64,000 bases of DNA from Pseudonocardia broussonetiae (GCF_013155125.1 NZ_CP053564.1:6951501-7015500), one strand, 5' to 3'; positions 29,319 through 37,637 are shown, numbered from the stretch's first letter. Notes: generated by a model from the letters alone, not told the origin. Numbers and translations: made by a program.

Positions 29319-30110
29319 TCACATGCCCATGCCGCCGTCGACGGGGAGACCGGCCCCGTTGACGAACCGCGACGCGTCCGAGGCGAGGAAGACGACGGCG
29401 TCGGCCATGTCGGAGACCTCGCCGAGGCGACCCGAGGGCGTCAGCTCGATGACGGCGCCGACGGCCGCGTCGGGGCTCTCGAACAGGCCGAGCCCGGCCG
29501 TCTCCACCGCGAGCTTGACGCCCATGTCGGTGGCTACGAGGCCCGGGTAGAGGCAGTTGACGCGCACGCCGTAGCCGAGCTTGCCGGCCTCCATCGCGGC
29601 GACGCGGGTGAGCCGGTCGACGCCGGACTTGGTGGCCGAGTAGCCCGCGATCGCGGGGAACGCGATCGTGGCGGCGACCGAGGCGATGTTGATGATCGAG
29701 CCGCCGCCGCCCGCCGCCCCGCCCGGGCGCATCGTGCGGAAGCCGTGCTTGATCCCGAGCATGGTGCCGAGGATGTTGACCTCGAGCATCTTCTTGATCT
29801 CGTCCGGGTCGGTGTCGGCGAGGAGCTGCGTGACCTCGATGCCGGCGTTGTTGACCAGGATGTCGAGCCCGCCGAGCTCCGCGACGGTGTGCGCGGCCGC
29901 GGCCTCCCACTGGCTGTCGCTGGTGACGTCGAGCTCGACGAAGCCGCCACCCTCCAGGCCCGCGGCGGTCTGCTCGCCGACGTCCTTGAGCACGTCGGCG
30001 ATCATCACCCTGGCTCCGGCGGCCGTGAGGGCCTGCGCCATGCCGGCGCCCAGCCCGCGGGCGCCGCCGGTGACCAGCGCGCGCCTCCCCGTCAGATCGA
30101 TCGAGCTCAT
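29319..30110 (-). CDS. short-chain dehydrogenase/reductase
   Basis: The 263-residue classical SDR has the TGGARGLG cofactor loop (residues 14-21), LVNNAGIE near 85, the catalytic Ser in NIASVAA near 140 and YSATKSG (Tyr/Lys about 155-159). It uses NAD(H) or NADP(H) to interconvert an alcohol and a ketone. It is the first gene of the operon with the acyl-CoA ligase and is transcribed from the shared promoter region with the TetR gene. The ATG at 30110 is chosen because earlier codons enter the promoter. Substrate is unknown. Confidence 0.88.
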   Translation of the reverse strand: MSSIDLTGRRALVTGGARGLGAGMAQALTAAGARVMIADVLKDVGEQTAAGLEGGGFVELDVTSDSQWEAAAAHTVAELGGLDILVNNAGIEVTQLLADTDPDEIKKMLEVNILGTMLGIKHGFRTMRPGGAAGGGGSIINIASVAATIAFPAIAGYSATKSGVDRLTRVAAMEAGKLGYGVRVNCLYPGLVATDMGVKLAVETAGLGLFESPDAAVGAVIELTPSGRLGEVSDMADAVVFLASDASRFVNGAGLPVDGGMGM

Positions 30111-30158
30111 CCGTGGTCCTCTCATCGCCGGTGATGCGGACCACAACGTAGGAGGCGG

Positions 30159-30200
30159 CTTGGACGAGTGTCAAGACACGTCTGGACGACTGTCCAGACG
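30159..30200. promoter_or_regulatory. two tandem palindromic operators 22 bp apart, probable TetR sites
   Basis: The site at 30179-30200 has perfect arms CGTCTGGAC and GTCCAGACG around GACT. The site at 30159-30175 (CTTGGAC, GAGT, GTCAAG) is a weaker version of the same pattern. Their centres are 22 bp apart, two helical turns. They lie between the SDR operon and the tetR gene. Confidence 0.65.
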
Positions 30201-30228
30201 GACCGGCCGGGGTACTCTCGTTGCCGTC

Positions 30229-30852
30229 ATGAGCACCGCAGAGAAGGCCGGGCACGCCTCCGGCAACCGGTCCGACAGGGTCGAGGAGCGGCGCCGCGAG
30301 CTCGCCGACGCGGCGCTCACGACGCTGTCCGAGCTCGGCTACGCCCGCACCAGCCTGCGCGAGATCGCCCAGAACTCCGCGTTCAGCCACGGCGTCCTGC
30401 ACTACTACTTCCGCGACAAGGTCGACCTGATCACCTACTGCGTCCGGCAGTACAAGGCCGCCTGCGTGCTGCGCTACGACCAGATCGTCGCCACAGCCGG
30501 CACCGCCGACGCCCTGGCCACCGGGTTCGCCGACGGGCTGGTCGCCACGCTCGTCGAGGACGCCCGGATGCACCGGCTCTGGTACGACCTGCGCTCGCAG
30601 TCGCTGTTCGAGGAGTCCTTCCGCGCCGACGTCCTCGACATCGACGCCACGCTCGAGCGCATGGTCTGGCGCATCGTCAGCCGCTACGGCGAGCTGTGCG
30701 ACCGCCCGGTGCCCACCTCCCCCGCCATGACCTACGCCCTGTTCGACGGGCTGTTCCAGCAGGCGCTGCTGCACCACGTCGCGGGCTCCCCCACCGCGGG
30801 CCCCGACCTGCACGCCCGCGCGCTCGACCTCCTCGGCCGCCTCCTGCCGTGA
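30229..30852 (+). CDS. TetR-family regulator
   Basis: The 207-residue protein has a TetR DNA-binding domain (about 20-65; RTSLREIAQNSAFSHGVLHYYF). A ligand-binding helical bundle containing RMHRLWYDLRSQSLFEESFR near 108 follows. It is divergent from the SDR/acyl-CoA ligase operon, with two tandem operators in between, so it probably represses that operon and itself until an acyl-CoA or related ligand binds (inference). The ATG at 30229 is chosen by family length, and upstream frame is promoter DNA. The next gene overlaps its stop. Confidence 0.9.
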   Translation: MSTAEKAGHASGNRSDRVEERRRELADAALTTLSELGYARTSLREIAQNSAFSHGVLHYYFRDKVDLITYCVRQYKAACVLRYDQIVATAGTADALATGFADGLVATLVEDARMHRLWYDLRSQSLFEESFRADVLDIDATLERMVWRIVSRYGELCDRPVPTSPAMTYALFDGLFQQALLHHVAGSPTAGPDLHARALDLLGRLLP

Positions 30853-31448
30853 CCGACTGGGGGTCGGTCGCCGACTGGGTGTCCGCCTCGGCCACGGTCG
30901 CAGCGCTGCTCGCCGCCTCCTACGCCGCTCGCGTGGCGTACCGGCAGTTGAGGGTGCTCGAGGACCAGGAGGAGTACCGCCAGCGCGCCGAGAAGATCCG
31001 GGACGCCTCGCGCGTAGCAGTGTGGGTGCGCATCGACGCGATGAGCGCTCTGCCTGAACTGCGCTACGTCAACGCGAGTGGGATGCCGATCTACGACCTC
31101 GTGCTGTGGGTCGCCACTCCCGAGCAGACCTTCACGATCGTCTACGTCGTCGACGGCCCGTCGGCCGAGTCGAAGACGATGGTCCGAGGTACCGATGACT
31201 TGCAACGTCAGATCTGCGAGAGCACCTACAGACCGGGCTGGACGCAACTCCTGGAGTCCGGTCACCTCGTGTGCGCCGCGGCGTTCCGGGACTCGGTGAA
31301 CCGCAGGTGGTTCCGGGACTTCCACGGTCGGTTGTCCGAGGTCGAGGAACAGGAGGATGTCGGGACGCGGTTCGCTGCACACCGGGTCGCGCGTTTCCCC
31401 CGCGACTCCGACACGGATGGATCTCGGCATCCGGGGCCGGCGGGCTAG
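30849..31448 (+). CDS. hypothetical protein with N-terminal membrane segment
   Basis: The 199-residue protein opens with one hydrophobic helix (SASATVAALLAASYAARVAY, residues 11-30). A charged helical stretch (QLRVLEDQEEYRQRAEKI) follows, then a soluble region with TFTIVYVVDGPS and RWFRDFHGRLSEVEEQED. The arrangement, a membrane anchor plus coiled segment plus beta-rich domain, occurs in many uncharacterised actinobacterial proteins. The GTG overlaps the tetR stop, so it is co-transcribed with the regulator. Codon use is slightly less GC-extreme than in its neighbours. I do not recognise a family. Confidence 0.65.
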   Translation: MTDWGSVADWVSASATVAALLAASYAARVAYRQLRVLEDQEEYRQRAEKIRDASRVAVWVRIDAMSALPELRYVNASGMPIYDLVLWVATPEQTFTIVYVVDGPSAESKTMVRGTDDLQRQICESTYRPGWTQLLESGHLVCAAAFRDSVNRRWFRDFHGRLSEVEEQEDVGTRFAAHRVARFPRDSDTDGSRHPGPAG

Positions 31449-31805
31449 GTGGGAACCGACCGGAGGACCGCGATCGACGCCGAGCGCGCCGCCACTGTCG
31501 AGCGCGCCGCGGCGCTGGCCCGCCAGGTCGAGGGGCTCGCCGAGCAGCAGGCGCACACCACCCACGACGACGAGCACGACCCCGAGGGCGTCACGATCGG
31601 CTTCGAGCGCGCCCAGCTCCAGGGCCTGCTCGCCGGCGCCCGCGAGGAGATCGAGGCGCTCGACCGCGCCGCCGCCCGCCTCGCCGACGGCACCTACGGC
31701 CGGTGCACGCGGTGCGGCGCCGCGATCGCCCCGGAGCGCCTCGACGCCCTGCCCGCCGCCGAGACCTGCATCGCCTGCGCCACGGCCCGGCGGCGGCACC
31801 GCTAG
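31449..31805 (+). CDS. TraR/DksA-type C4 zinc-finger protein
   Basis: The 118-residue protein has a helical N-terminal coiled region (about 5-80). A DksA/TraR-type zinc finger follows, with CTRC near 86 and CIAC near 107, preceded by the canonical ALDRAAARLADGTYG. These proteins bind RNA polymerase through the secondary channel in proteobacteria; actinobacterial relatives are less studied. The GTG start follows directly after the preceding stop (TAG), consistent with one transcript from tetR through this gene. A regulatory role is inferred from family only. Confidence 0.83.
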   Translation: MGTDRRTAIDAERAATVERAAALARQVEGLAEQQAHTTHDDEHDPEGVTIGFERAQLQGLLAGAREEIEALDRAAARLADGTYGRCTRCGAAIAPERLDALPAAETCIACATARRRHR

Positions 31806-31824
31806 CCGGGCGCCGTGCACATCT

Positions 31825-31868
31825 GACGGTCACCGTGCACACGGTCGACCGCGTGCACGGTGGCCGTC
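31825..31868. repeat. inverted repeat with GTGCAC cores upstream of a quinone-reductase-like gene
   Basis: GACGGTCACCGTGCAC (31825-31840) and GTGCACGGTGGCCGTC (31853-31868) match 15 of 16 around a 12-bp loop. Two further GTGCAC copies lie at 31815 and 31873. It could be an operator or a terminator of the preceding operon. Confidence 0.6.
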
Positions 31869-31917
31869 CGGTGTGCACGCTGCCCGACCGCCCGTGGGCG
31901 GCCGTAGATTGCCGGGC

Positions 31918-32919
31918 ATGGCGCGCACGATCAGGTTCCACGAGACCGGCGGTCCGGAGGTCCTGCGGATCGAGGACCTCCCGGTCCGCGCACCCGGGCC
32001 GGGCGAGGTGCGGATCCGGGTCGACGCGGTCGGGCTGAACCGCGCGGAGGTCAACTTCCGCCGCGGCACCTACCTGGAGCGGCCGAGACTGCCGGCCGGG
32101 CTCGGCTCGGAGGCCGCGGGCGAGGTGCTGGAGGTCGGCCCGGACGTCACGCGGTGGCGGCCGGGCGACGCCGTCTGCGTGATCCCCGCGTTCTCCCAGA
32201 ACGACTTCCCCGTCTACGCGGAGGAGGCGGTCGTGCCCGCAGCGGCGCTGGTGGCGCGCCCGCCGGGCATGGACGCCGTCACGGGGGCGGCGGTGTGGAT
32301 GCCCTACGTCACCGTCTACGGGATGGTGCAGGAGGTCGTCCGGGTCCGGCCCGGCGACCGCGTCGTCGTCACCGCGGCGGCCAACAGCATCGGCCTGGCG
32401 GCGGTGCAGGTGCTGCGCCACCTCGGCGCGGTGCCGGTCGCGACGGTCACCGCGCCCGCAGGCCGCGACGCGCTGCTGGCCGCGGGCGCCGCGGAGGTCG
32501 TCGTCGACGACGGGTCCGACCTCGCCGGTCCGCTGCGCGCGGCCACCGGCGGGGCCGGTGCCGACCTCGTGCTCGACGCCGTCGGCGGGCCGCGGGTGGC
32601 CGAGCTCGTGGCGGCGTGCGCGCCCGGCGCCACGGTGCTCGTGCACGGCGGCCTGTCCGGCGAGCCGACGCCGCTGCCCGGTGGCCGGTACGCCCCGGTC
32701 TGGATGCGGCGCTACCTCGTCTTCGAGATCACCGGCGATCCGGCGGCGCTGCGGCGCGCGGAGCACTTCGTCCGGGCCGGGCTGGCGTGCGGCGCGTTCG
32801 TGCCGACCGTCGACCGCGTCTTCGACTTCGACGACGTGGCCGCCGCGCACGCCTACGTCGACTCCCCCGACCGCGCGCCGGGCAAGCCGGTGCTGCGGGT
32901 GCGGCCTACTTCCCCGTGA
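31918..32919 (+). CDS. zinc-less MDR quinone-oxidoreductase-like protein
   Basis: The 333-residue medium-chain dehydrogenase/reductase has GLNRAEVNFRRGTY near 39, GSEAAGEVLEVG near 61 and the NADPH-binding VVVTAAANSIGLAAVQVLR near 143. The structural and catalytic zinc Cys clusters of alcohol dehydrogenases are absent, as in QOR-type quinone reductases. It probably reduces quinones or activated alkenes with NADPH. Its last 14 bp overlap the end of the converging small basic-protein gene. Confidence 0.87.
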   Translation: MARTIRFHETGGPEVLRIEDLPVRAPGPGEVRIRVDAVGLNRAEVNFRRGTYLERPRLPAGLGSEAAGEVLEVGPDVTRWRPGDAVCVIPAFSQNDFPVYAEEAVVPAAALVARPPGMDAVTGAAVWMPYVTVYGMVQEVVRVRPGDRVVVTAAANSIGLAAVQVLRHLGAVPVATVTAPAGRDALLAAGAAEVVVDDGSDLAGPLRAATGGAGADLVLDAVGGPRVAELVAACAPGATVLVHGGLSGEPTPLPGGRYAPVWMRRYLVFEITGDPAALRRAEHFVRAGLACGAFVPTVDRVFDFDDVAAAHAYVDSPDRAPGKPVLRVRPTSP

Positions 32920-33025
32920 GGCTGCCGGAGCCGCCGTCCTTCTTGTCCCTCTTCTCGGCGCGCTTCTCCTTGATGGACTTGCCGGACTTCTTGCTCGCGG
33001 ACTGGCGCGGTGACTTGTCGGACAC
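32906..33025 (-). CDS. 39-residue highly basic small protein
   Basis: The frame opens with GTG preceded by GAGGAG and encodes SDKSPRQSASKKSGKSIKEK followed by RAEKRDKKDGG and a short tail. About one third of residues are Lys or Arg. Similar short Ser/Lys-rich proteins recur in Actinobacteria with no known role; nucleic-acid or ribosome association would be a guess. The strong ribosome-binding site supports real expression. It converges on the quinone-reductase-like gene. Confidence 0.65.
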   Translation of the reverse strand: MSDKSPRQSASKKSGKSIKEKRAEKRDKKDGGSGSLTGK

Positions 33026-33168
33026 GGGGGCTCCTCGGCGCGCCGGGGCGCGCGATCGGACGAGCGGGGCCGCCGTGGAACGGGTCCGGGCGAGCATCCT
33101 CTACAGGTGCCGGACCCGACGTGCGGGGCGGGATCAGCCCCGGGCGGCCGAGGCAGACGCTACGCCGG

Positions 33169-33681
33169 CTACGACCGCGGGTCGAGGTGCTCGCGCTGCA
33201 GGATGCCCATGCGCAGGGCGTTGCGGTAGCGGCCGTCGGCGAAGAACTCCTCGCGCAGCTCGCCCTCGGTCACGAAGCCGGCCTTCTCGTAGATGTGGAT
33301 CGCCTTCGGGTTCTCGACGGCGACGATCAGGTAGACCTTGTGCAGGTTGAGCACGGCGAATGCGTAGTCGAGCGCCTGCATCGTCGCCTCGCGCGCGTAC
33401 CCGCGGCCCTGGTGGTCGGGGTGCACGATGATCTGGAACTCGGCGACGCGGTGGATGTAGTCGATCTCCATCAGCTCGACGACGCCCGCGGGCTCCCCCG
33501 CGGCCTCGATGACGAAGCGGCGCTCGCGGTTGTCGTGCACGTGCCGGTCGTAGATGTCGCGCAGCTCGACCAGCGCCTCGTACGGCTCGGTGAACCAGTA
33601 CGACATGACCTTGGAGTCGTTCGTCAGGCCGTGCACGAACTCCAGGTCGTCGCGCTCGAGGGCGCGCAGCCGGATCGCCAT
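33169..33681 (-). CDS. speG: spermidine N1-acetyltransferase (SpeG-type GNAT)
   Basis: The 170-residue GNAT protein is strikingly close to enterobacterial SpeG as I recall it, with LRALERDDLEFVHGL near 5, MSYWFTEPYEALVELRDIYD near 25 and AEFQIIVHPDHQGRGYA near 85. Other matching segments are LNLHKVYLIV and NPKAIHIYEKAGFVTEGEL near 130, and GRYRNALRMGILQ near 152. SpeG acetylates spermidine and spermine with acetyl-CoA to prevent polyamine toxicity. The ATG has GGAGGA upstream. It is divergent from the RibD-like gene. Confidence 0.88.
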   Translation of the reverse strand: MAIRLRALERDDLEFVHGLTNDSKVMSYWFTEPYEALVELRDIYDRHVHDNRERRFVIEAAGEPAGVVELMEIDYIHRVAEFQIIVHPDHQGRGYAREATMQALDYAFAVLNLHKVYLIVAVENPKAIHIYEKAGFVTEGELREEFFADGRYRNALRMGILQREHLDPRS

Positions 33682-33790
33682 GGGGCCATCCTCCCGCACG
33701 CCCCCGGTGGGTAGGTTCGGCCAGCGATGAGATCGGCGGCCGGCCGTCGTCCCCACCCCGACACCCCCGAACCGAGCACGAGGAGCACCG

Positions 33791-34360
33791 ATGGGCACCA
33801 TCCAGGTCCAGCTGTTCACCACCGTCGACAACGCGGTCGGCGCGCCGATGTGGACCATGGACTACCCGTTCACCGACGAGATGGGCGCCGCGATCGGGCA
33901 GCTCACCACGGGCAGCGCCACCGCGATCCTGCTCGGGCGCACCACGTGGGAGGAGTCGGGCCCGGCGTGGTCGGGCCGCGACATGGCCGACGACCCGGGC
34001 GCCCCGTTCTTCAACGAGACCGCCAAGTACGTGGTGTCCGGCTCGCGCACCGAGGTCGACGGCTGGAACAACTCCACGCTGCTCGGCGCCTACGACGCCG
34101 ACGCGATCCGCCGCTTCAAGGACGGCGTCGACGGCGGCATCTACGTCTTCGGCAGCACCACCCTGGTGCGCGCGCTGCTCGACGACGGCCTGGTCGACGA
34201 GCTGCACCTGTTCGTCTACCCGGTGGCGCTCGGCGAGGGCCCGACGCTGTTCGGCCCGGGCACCCCGAAGCGGGCCATGACCCTGAAGTCGGCGCAGAGC
34301 TTCGACAACGGCGTCGTCCACCTGGCCTACGCGCCGAACCCCGGCACCCCCGGGGCCTGA
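33791..34360 (+). CDS. dihydrofolate-reductase-fold protein (RibD C-terminal family)
   Basis: The 189-residue protein has the DHFR-like fold of RibD C-terminal domain proteins. GSATAILLGRTTWEESG lies near 40, YVVSGSRTE near 82, GIYVFGSTTLVRALLDDGLVDELHLFVYPVALGEG near 116-150 and LFGPG near 153. Free-standing members of this family are very common in Actinobacteria and reduce unknown substrates with NADPH. ATG at 33791 follows AGGAGC. It converges on the TetR gene with only 3 bp between the stops. Confidence 0.87.
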   Translation: MGTIQVQLFTTVDNAVGAPMWTMDYPFTDEMGAAIGQLTTGSATAILLGRTTWEESGPAWSGRDMADDPGAPFFNETAKYVVSGSRTEVDGWNNSTLLGAYDADAIRRFKDGVDGGIYVFGSTTLVRALLDDGLVDELHLFVYPVALGEGPTLFGPGTPKRAMTLKSAQSFDNGVVHLAYAPNPGTPGA

Positions 34361-34363
34361 GCG

Positions 34364-34960
34364 CTACCGCTCGCCGAGCGTCCGCTCCGACGGGGGCGGG
34401 AGCGGGGCGGGCGCGGGACGCAGGCCGTCGACGAGCAGGGCCAGGTAGCGACGGCGGTCGGCCCCGGCGGGGTCCCGCTCGTGCACCGTGGCCAGCGCCA
34501 TGACGACGACGGCGGCCAGGTCGCGCCCGAGCAGCTCGGGCCGCGCCCGCCCGGCGTCGATCGCGCGGCGCAGCGGCCGCTCCATCGCCGCGACCCACGC
34601 CCCGACCAGGTCGACGTCGACCGCGCGCACCTCGCGGGCCAGCCGCAGCACCGTGCGGTGCGCGGCGAGGGAGTCGACGACGGCGCCGAGCATCCCGACC
34701 AGGTCGTCCCACGGGTCGTCGGTGACCACCTCGGCGGCCGGCGCGACCTCGGTGGCGAGGACGTGCTCGACGACCGCGCGCACGAGCTGGTCGCGGTTGC
34801 GGAAGCGCCGGTAGAGGGTGGCGGGGGCGACCCCGGCGCGGCGCGCGACCTCGTCGAGCGCCACCCCCGGGCCGTCCTCCTCGAACGCGGCGCCGGCGGC
34901 CACCACGATCCGCTCGTGGTTGCGCGCGGCGTCCACCCGCATCGCGCGCCCGGCCGTCAC
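34364..34960 (-). CDS. TetR-family regulator (P450 operon)
   Basis: The 198-residue protein has a TetR DNA-binding region (GVALDEVARRAGVAPATLYRRFRNRDQLV, about 32-60) and a divergent helical C-terminal domain. The GTG at 34960 has GGGAGAG upstream; an ATG six codons later is an alternative start. It lies 31 bp after the ferredoxin gene in the same direction as the P450, so it is probably the last gene of that operon and may autoregulate it. The ligand is unknown. Confidence 0.85.
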   Translation of the reverse strand: MTAGRAMRVDAARNHERIVVAAGAAFEEDGPGVALDEVARRAGVAPATLYRRFRNRDQLVRAVVEHVLATEVAPAAEVVTDDPWDDLVGMLGAVVDSLAAHRTVLRLAREVRAVDVDLVGAWVAAMERPLRRAIDAGRARPELLGRDLAAVVVMALATVHERDPAGADRRRYLALLVDGLRPAPAPLPPPSERTLGER

Positions 34961-34991
34961 GGCCCGACTCTCCCATCCGCCGGGCGGCGCG

Positions 34992-35183
34992 TCATTCCTC
35001 GACGCGCAGGGCCCCCGACGGGCACAGCGAGACGGCCTGCCGCGCCGCGTCCGCGTCGGCGCCCTCCGGCTCCCCGACCAGGAGCAGGACGATGCCGTCG
35101 TCGTCCTGGTCGAACACGGCCTCGGAGCTGGTGACGCAGAGGCCCGCCCCGATGCACAGGTCGCGGTCAGCGATGATCTCCAT
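34992..35183 (-). CDS. 3Fe-4S/4Fe-4S ferredoxin partner of the P450
   Basis: The 63-residue ferredoxin has DLCIGAGLC near residue 9 and the distal SLCPSGAL near 52. The Ala or Gly between the first Cys residues is typical of the single-cluster 3Fe-4S ferredoxins encoded next to actinobacterial cytochromes P450. It should pass electrons to the P450 encoded 9 bp upstream. No ferredoxin reductase is adjacent, so a general one must serve. ATG at 35183 follows GGAGTCGAGC. Confidence 0.9.
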   Translation of the reverse strand: MEIIADRDLCIGAGLCVTSSEAVFDQDDDGIVLLLVGEPEGADADAARQAVSLCPSGALRVEE

Positions 35184-35192
35184 GCTCGACTC

Positions 35193-36395
35193 CTACCAGG
35201 TGACGGGCAGCGAGTGCAGCCCGTAGACGAAGTGGAACGCCCGGAACGGGACCTCCTCGAACGGCACGGCCGCCGCGAGGCGCGGGAAGCGGCGCAGCAG
35301 CGCCGGGAACGCGATCCGCATCTCCATGCGGGCCAGGGGCGCGCCGAGGCAGTGGTGCACGCCGTGGCCGAAGGCGAGGTGGCCCATCGCGCCGCGGGAG
35401 ACGTCGAGGGTGTCGGGGTCGTCGACGAAGCCCGGGTCGCGGTTGGCGGTGGGCAGCGCGCAGAGGACCAGCTCGCCCGCCGGGATCGTCTGCCCGGCGA
35501 TCTCCACCTCGGTCGTCGTGGTGCGGGCGACGCCGGTGTGCACGATGGAGAGCCAGCGCATGAGCTCCTCGACGGCGGCGTCGACGGACTCCGGATCGTC
35601 GCGGACGGTCGCGAGCTGGTCGGGGTGGCGCAGCAGCGCGAGCGTGCCCAGGCCCAGCATGTTCGACGTCGTCTCGTGGCCGGCGATCAGCAGCAGCGAC
35701 GCGATGCCGGCGAGCTCGTCGTCGGTCATCTCGTCACCGTGCTCCCGGACCAGCATGCCCAGCACGTCCTCGCCCGGATCGGCCTTCGCCCCGGCGACCA
35801 GGCGGTCCATGTAGGCGCGGCTCTCGCGCTGCAGCGCGACCCGCTCGTCCATCGGGATGGAGAGGTCGAGCTGGCGGCCGGTGCGGTGCTGGAACTCGTC
35901 GCGGTCGGCGTAGGGCACGCCGAGCAGCTCGCAGATCACCAGCGACGGGATCGGCAGCGCGAAGGAGGGCACCAGGTCGGCCGGGCTGCCGGCGCGCTCC
36001 ATCGCGTCGAGGTGCTCGTCGACGATCTCGACGATCCGCGGCTCGAGGCGGCGCATCCGGCGGACGGTGAACTCCGGGGTCAGGAACCGGCGCAGCCGGG
36101 TGTGGTCGGGCGGGTCGGCCGCGAGCATCTGCCCGGCCATCGCGCGGCGCTTCTCCTCCGCCGAGCGGGTGTCGCCGGGCATCCGCATCGCGAGGCCGCC
36201 CGCGTTGCTGAACCGGCTCGCGTCGGCGAGGACCTCCCGCACGTCCTCGTGCCGGGCCACCAGCCACGCCGGCGCCCCGAACACCGACTGCACGCGGCGG
36301 ATCCCCGGGCCCTCGCGGACCTCGGCGAGCTCGGGCACGGGATCGAAGCGGTCGCGCTGCATGTGCAGCGGCGGGAGCGGTGGTGCCTGGGTCAT
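35193..36395 (-). CDS. cytochrome P450
   Basis: The 400-residue soluble bacterial P450 has the oxygen-activation helix LLIAGHETTSNML near 240, ExxR-type EELMRW near 280 and the heme loop FGHGVHHCLGAPLAR, whose Cys (about 348) is the axial ligand. ADPPDHTRLRRFLTPEFT near 93 is conserved in actinobacterial hydroxylases of the CYP105/107 type. The ferredoxin directly downstream supplies electrons. The substrate cannot be predicted. It is not embedded in a biosynthetic cluster, so a detoxifying or catabolic role is as likely as a tailoring one. Confidence 0.93.
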   Translation of the reverse strand: MTQAPPLPPLHMQRDRFDPVPELAEVREGPGIRRVQSVFGAPAWLVARHEDVREVLADASRFSNAGGLAMRMPGDTRSAEEKRRAMAGQMLAADPPDHTRLRRFLTPEFTVRRMRRLEPRIVEIVDEHLDAMERAGSPADLVPSFALPIPSLVICELLGVPYADRDEFQHRTGRQLDLSIPMDERVALQRESRAYMDRLVAGAKADPGEDVLGMLVREHGDEMTDDELAGIASLLLIAGHETTSNMLGLGTLALLRHPDQLATVRDDPESVDAAVEELMRWLSIVHTGVARTTTTEVEIAGQTIPAGELVLCALPTANRDPGFVDDPDTLDVSRGAMGHLAFGHGVHHCLGAPLARMEMRIAFPALLRRFPRLAAAVPFEEVPFRAFHFVYGLHSLPVTW

Positions 36396-36459
36396 GGTGC
36401 GTCCTCTCCCCGACGGCGATCGACCCGTCCGACGCTACCAGCGAAGTGAGAGTGGACTC

Positions 36460-37512
36460 TCAGTTCGGACTTACGGCGCGAACCGCCCGCTCCCGCACGA
36501 TCGGCGCGACCGCGGTGCCGAGCAGCTCGATGCCGTGCAGCAGGTCGTCGTGGGCCAGCCGGACGTTGGTCATCTGCAGGGCGATCCGGTCGACGCCGCC
36601 GAGCGCGTCGGAGACGGCCAGCATCTTCGTTGCCACCGCCTCGGCGTCGCCGATGAAGTACGCGCCCGTCGGGCCGGTCGTGGCCTCGTAGGCGGCGCGC
36701 GTCGGCGCCGAGCCGCCCCGCTCGCGGGCGATCTTGGTGAAGATCTCCGACCAGCCGGGGTAGAAGTCGTCCTTCGCCTGCTGGGTGGTGTCGCCGACGA
36801 AGCCGAAGCAGTGCAGCCCGACCCGCAGCTGCGCGGGGTCGTGCCCGGCCCGGCGTCCCGCCTCGCGGTAGGCGTCGACCAGCGGGCGGAAGCGGTGCGG
36901 CTCCCCGCCGATGATCGCCACCATCAGCGGCAGCCCGAGGATCCCGGCCCGGATGAACGACTCCGGCGTGCCGCCGACGCCCACCCAGACCGGCAGCGGG
37001 TCCTGCAGCGGTCGCGGGTAGACCCCCTGCCCGGTGAGCGGCGGGCGGTGCTTGCCCGACCACGTGACGGACCGCGACTCGCGGATGCGCAGCAGCAGGT
37101 CGAGCTTCTCGGCGAACAGCTCGTCGTAGTCGCGCAGGGACAGCCCGAACAGCGGGAACGCCTCGGTGAACGACCCGCGCCCGACGACGAGGTCCATGCG
37201 ACCGCGGGAGACGAGGTCGAGCGTGGCGAACTCCTGGAACACGCGCACCGGGTCGTCGGCGCTGAGCACCGTGACGGCGCTGTTGAGCCGGATCCGGCTC
37301 GTGCGCGCCGCGGCGGCGGCCAGCAGCACCGAGGGCGCGGAGTCGTAGTACTCGCTGCGGTGGTGCTCGCCGATGCCGAAGGAGTCGAGCCCGACCTCGT
37401 CGGCCCGCTGGACCTCCTCCAGCAGGTGCGCGACCCGGTCCTCGGGGCTCACGGTGCGGCCTGTGCCCGGGTCGGTGACCGCGGAGACGAAGCTGTCGAT
37501 GCCGATGTGCAT
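36460..37512 (-). CDS. luciferase-like (LLM) flavin-dependent monooxygenase
   Basis: The 350-residue protein has the luciferase-family TIM barrel, with VGLDSFGIGEHHRSEY near 40, TSRIRLNSAVTVLSADDPVRV near 70 and LVVGRGSFTEAFPLFG near 105. PVWVGVGGTPES near 170 and GLHCFGFVGDTTQQA near 226 follow. Such enzymes use FMNH2 or F420; the cofactor cannot be told from sequence. The ATG at 37512 matches the usual family start (MHIGIDSFVSA), and another ATG three codons upstream is possible. Substrate is unknown. It lies 64 bp upstream of the P450 operon on the same strand. Confidence 0.85.
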   Translation of the reverse strand: MHIGIDSFVSAVTDPGTGRTVSPEDRVAHLLEEVQRADEVGLDSFGIGEHHRSEYYDSAPSVLLAAAAARTSRIRLNSAVTVLSADDPVRVFQEFATLDLVSRGRMDLVVGRGSFTEAFPLFGLSLRDYDELFAEKLDLLLRIRESRSVTWSGKHRPPLTGQGVYPRPLQDPLPVWVGVGGTPESFIRAGILGLPLMVAIIGGEPHRFRPLVDAYREAGRRAGHDPAQLRVGLHCFGFVGDTTQQAKDDFYPGWSEIFTKIARERGGSAPTRAAYEATTGPTGAYFIGDAEAVATKMLAVSDALGGVDRIALQMTNVRLAHDDLLHGIELLGTAVAPIVRERAVRAVSPN

Positions 37513-37580
37513 GATCCCCATGCTCCCCGCACGGACACCGGGTCCAGCGGTGAGGTGTGGCACTGGCGGGCCCGGCTCAC

Positions 37581-37637
37581 GTTGCAGCAAGGCCACCTTG
37601 TGGACGCTTCCGCACAGCAAGGTGGCCTTCCTGCAAC
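37581..37637. repeat. near-perfect 20-bp inverted repeat
   Basis: GTTGCAGCAAGGCCACCTTG (37581-37600) pairs 19 of 20 with the complement of 37618-37637 around a 17-bp loop. It occupies the divergent gap between the luciferase-like gene and a small protein. It looks like another dispersed palindromic element rather than a terminator, because no gene ends here. Confidence 0.8.
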
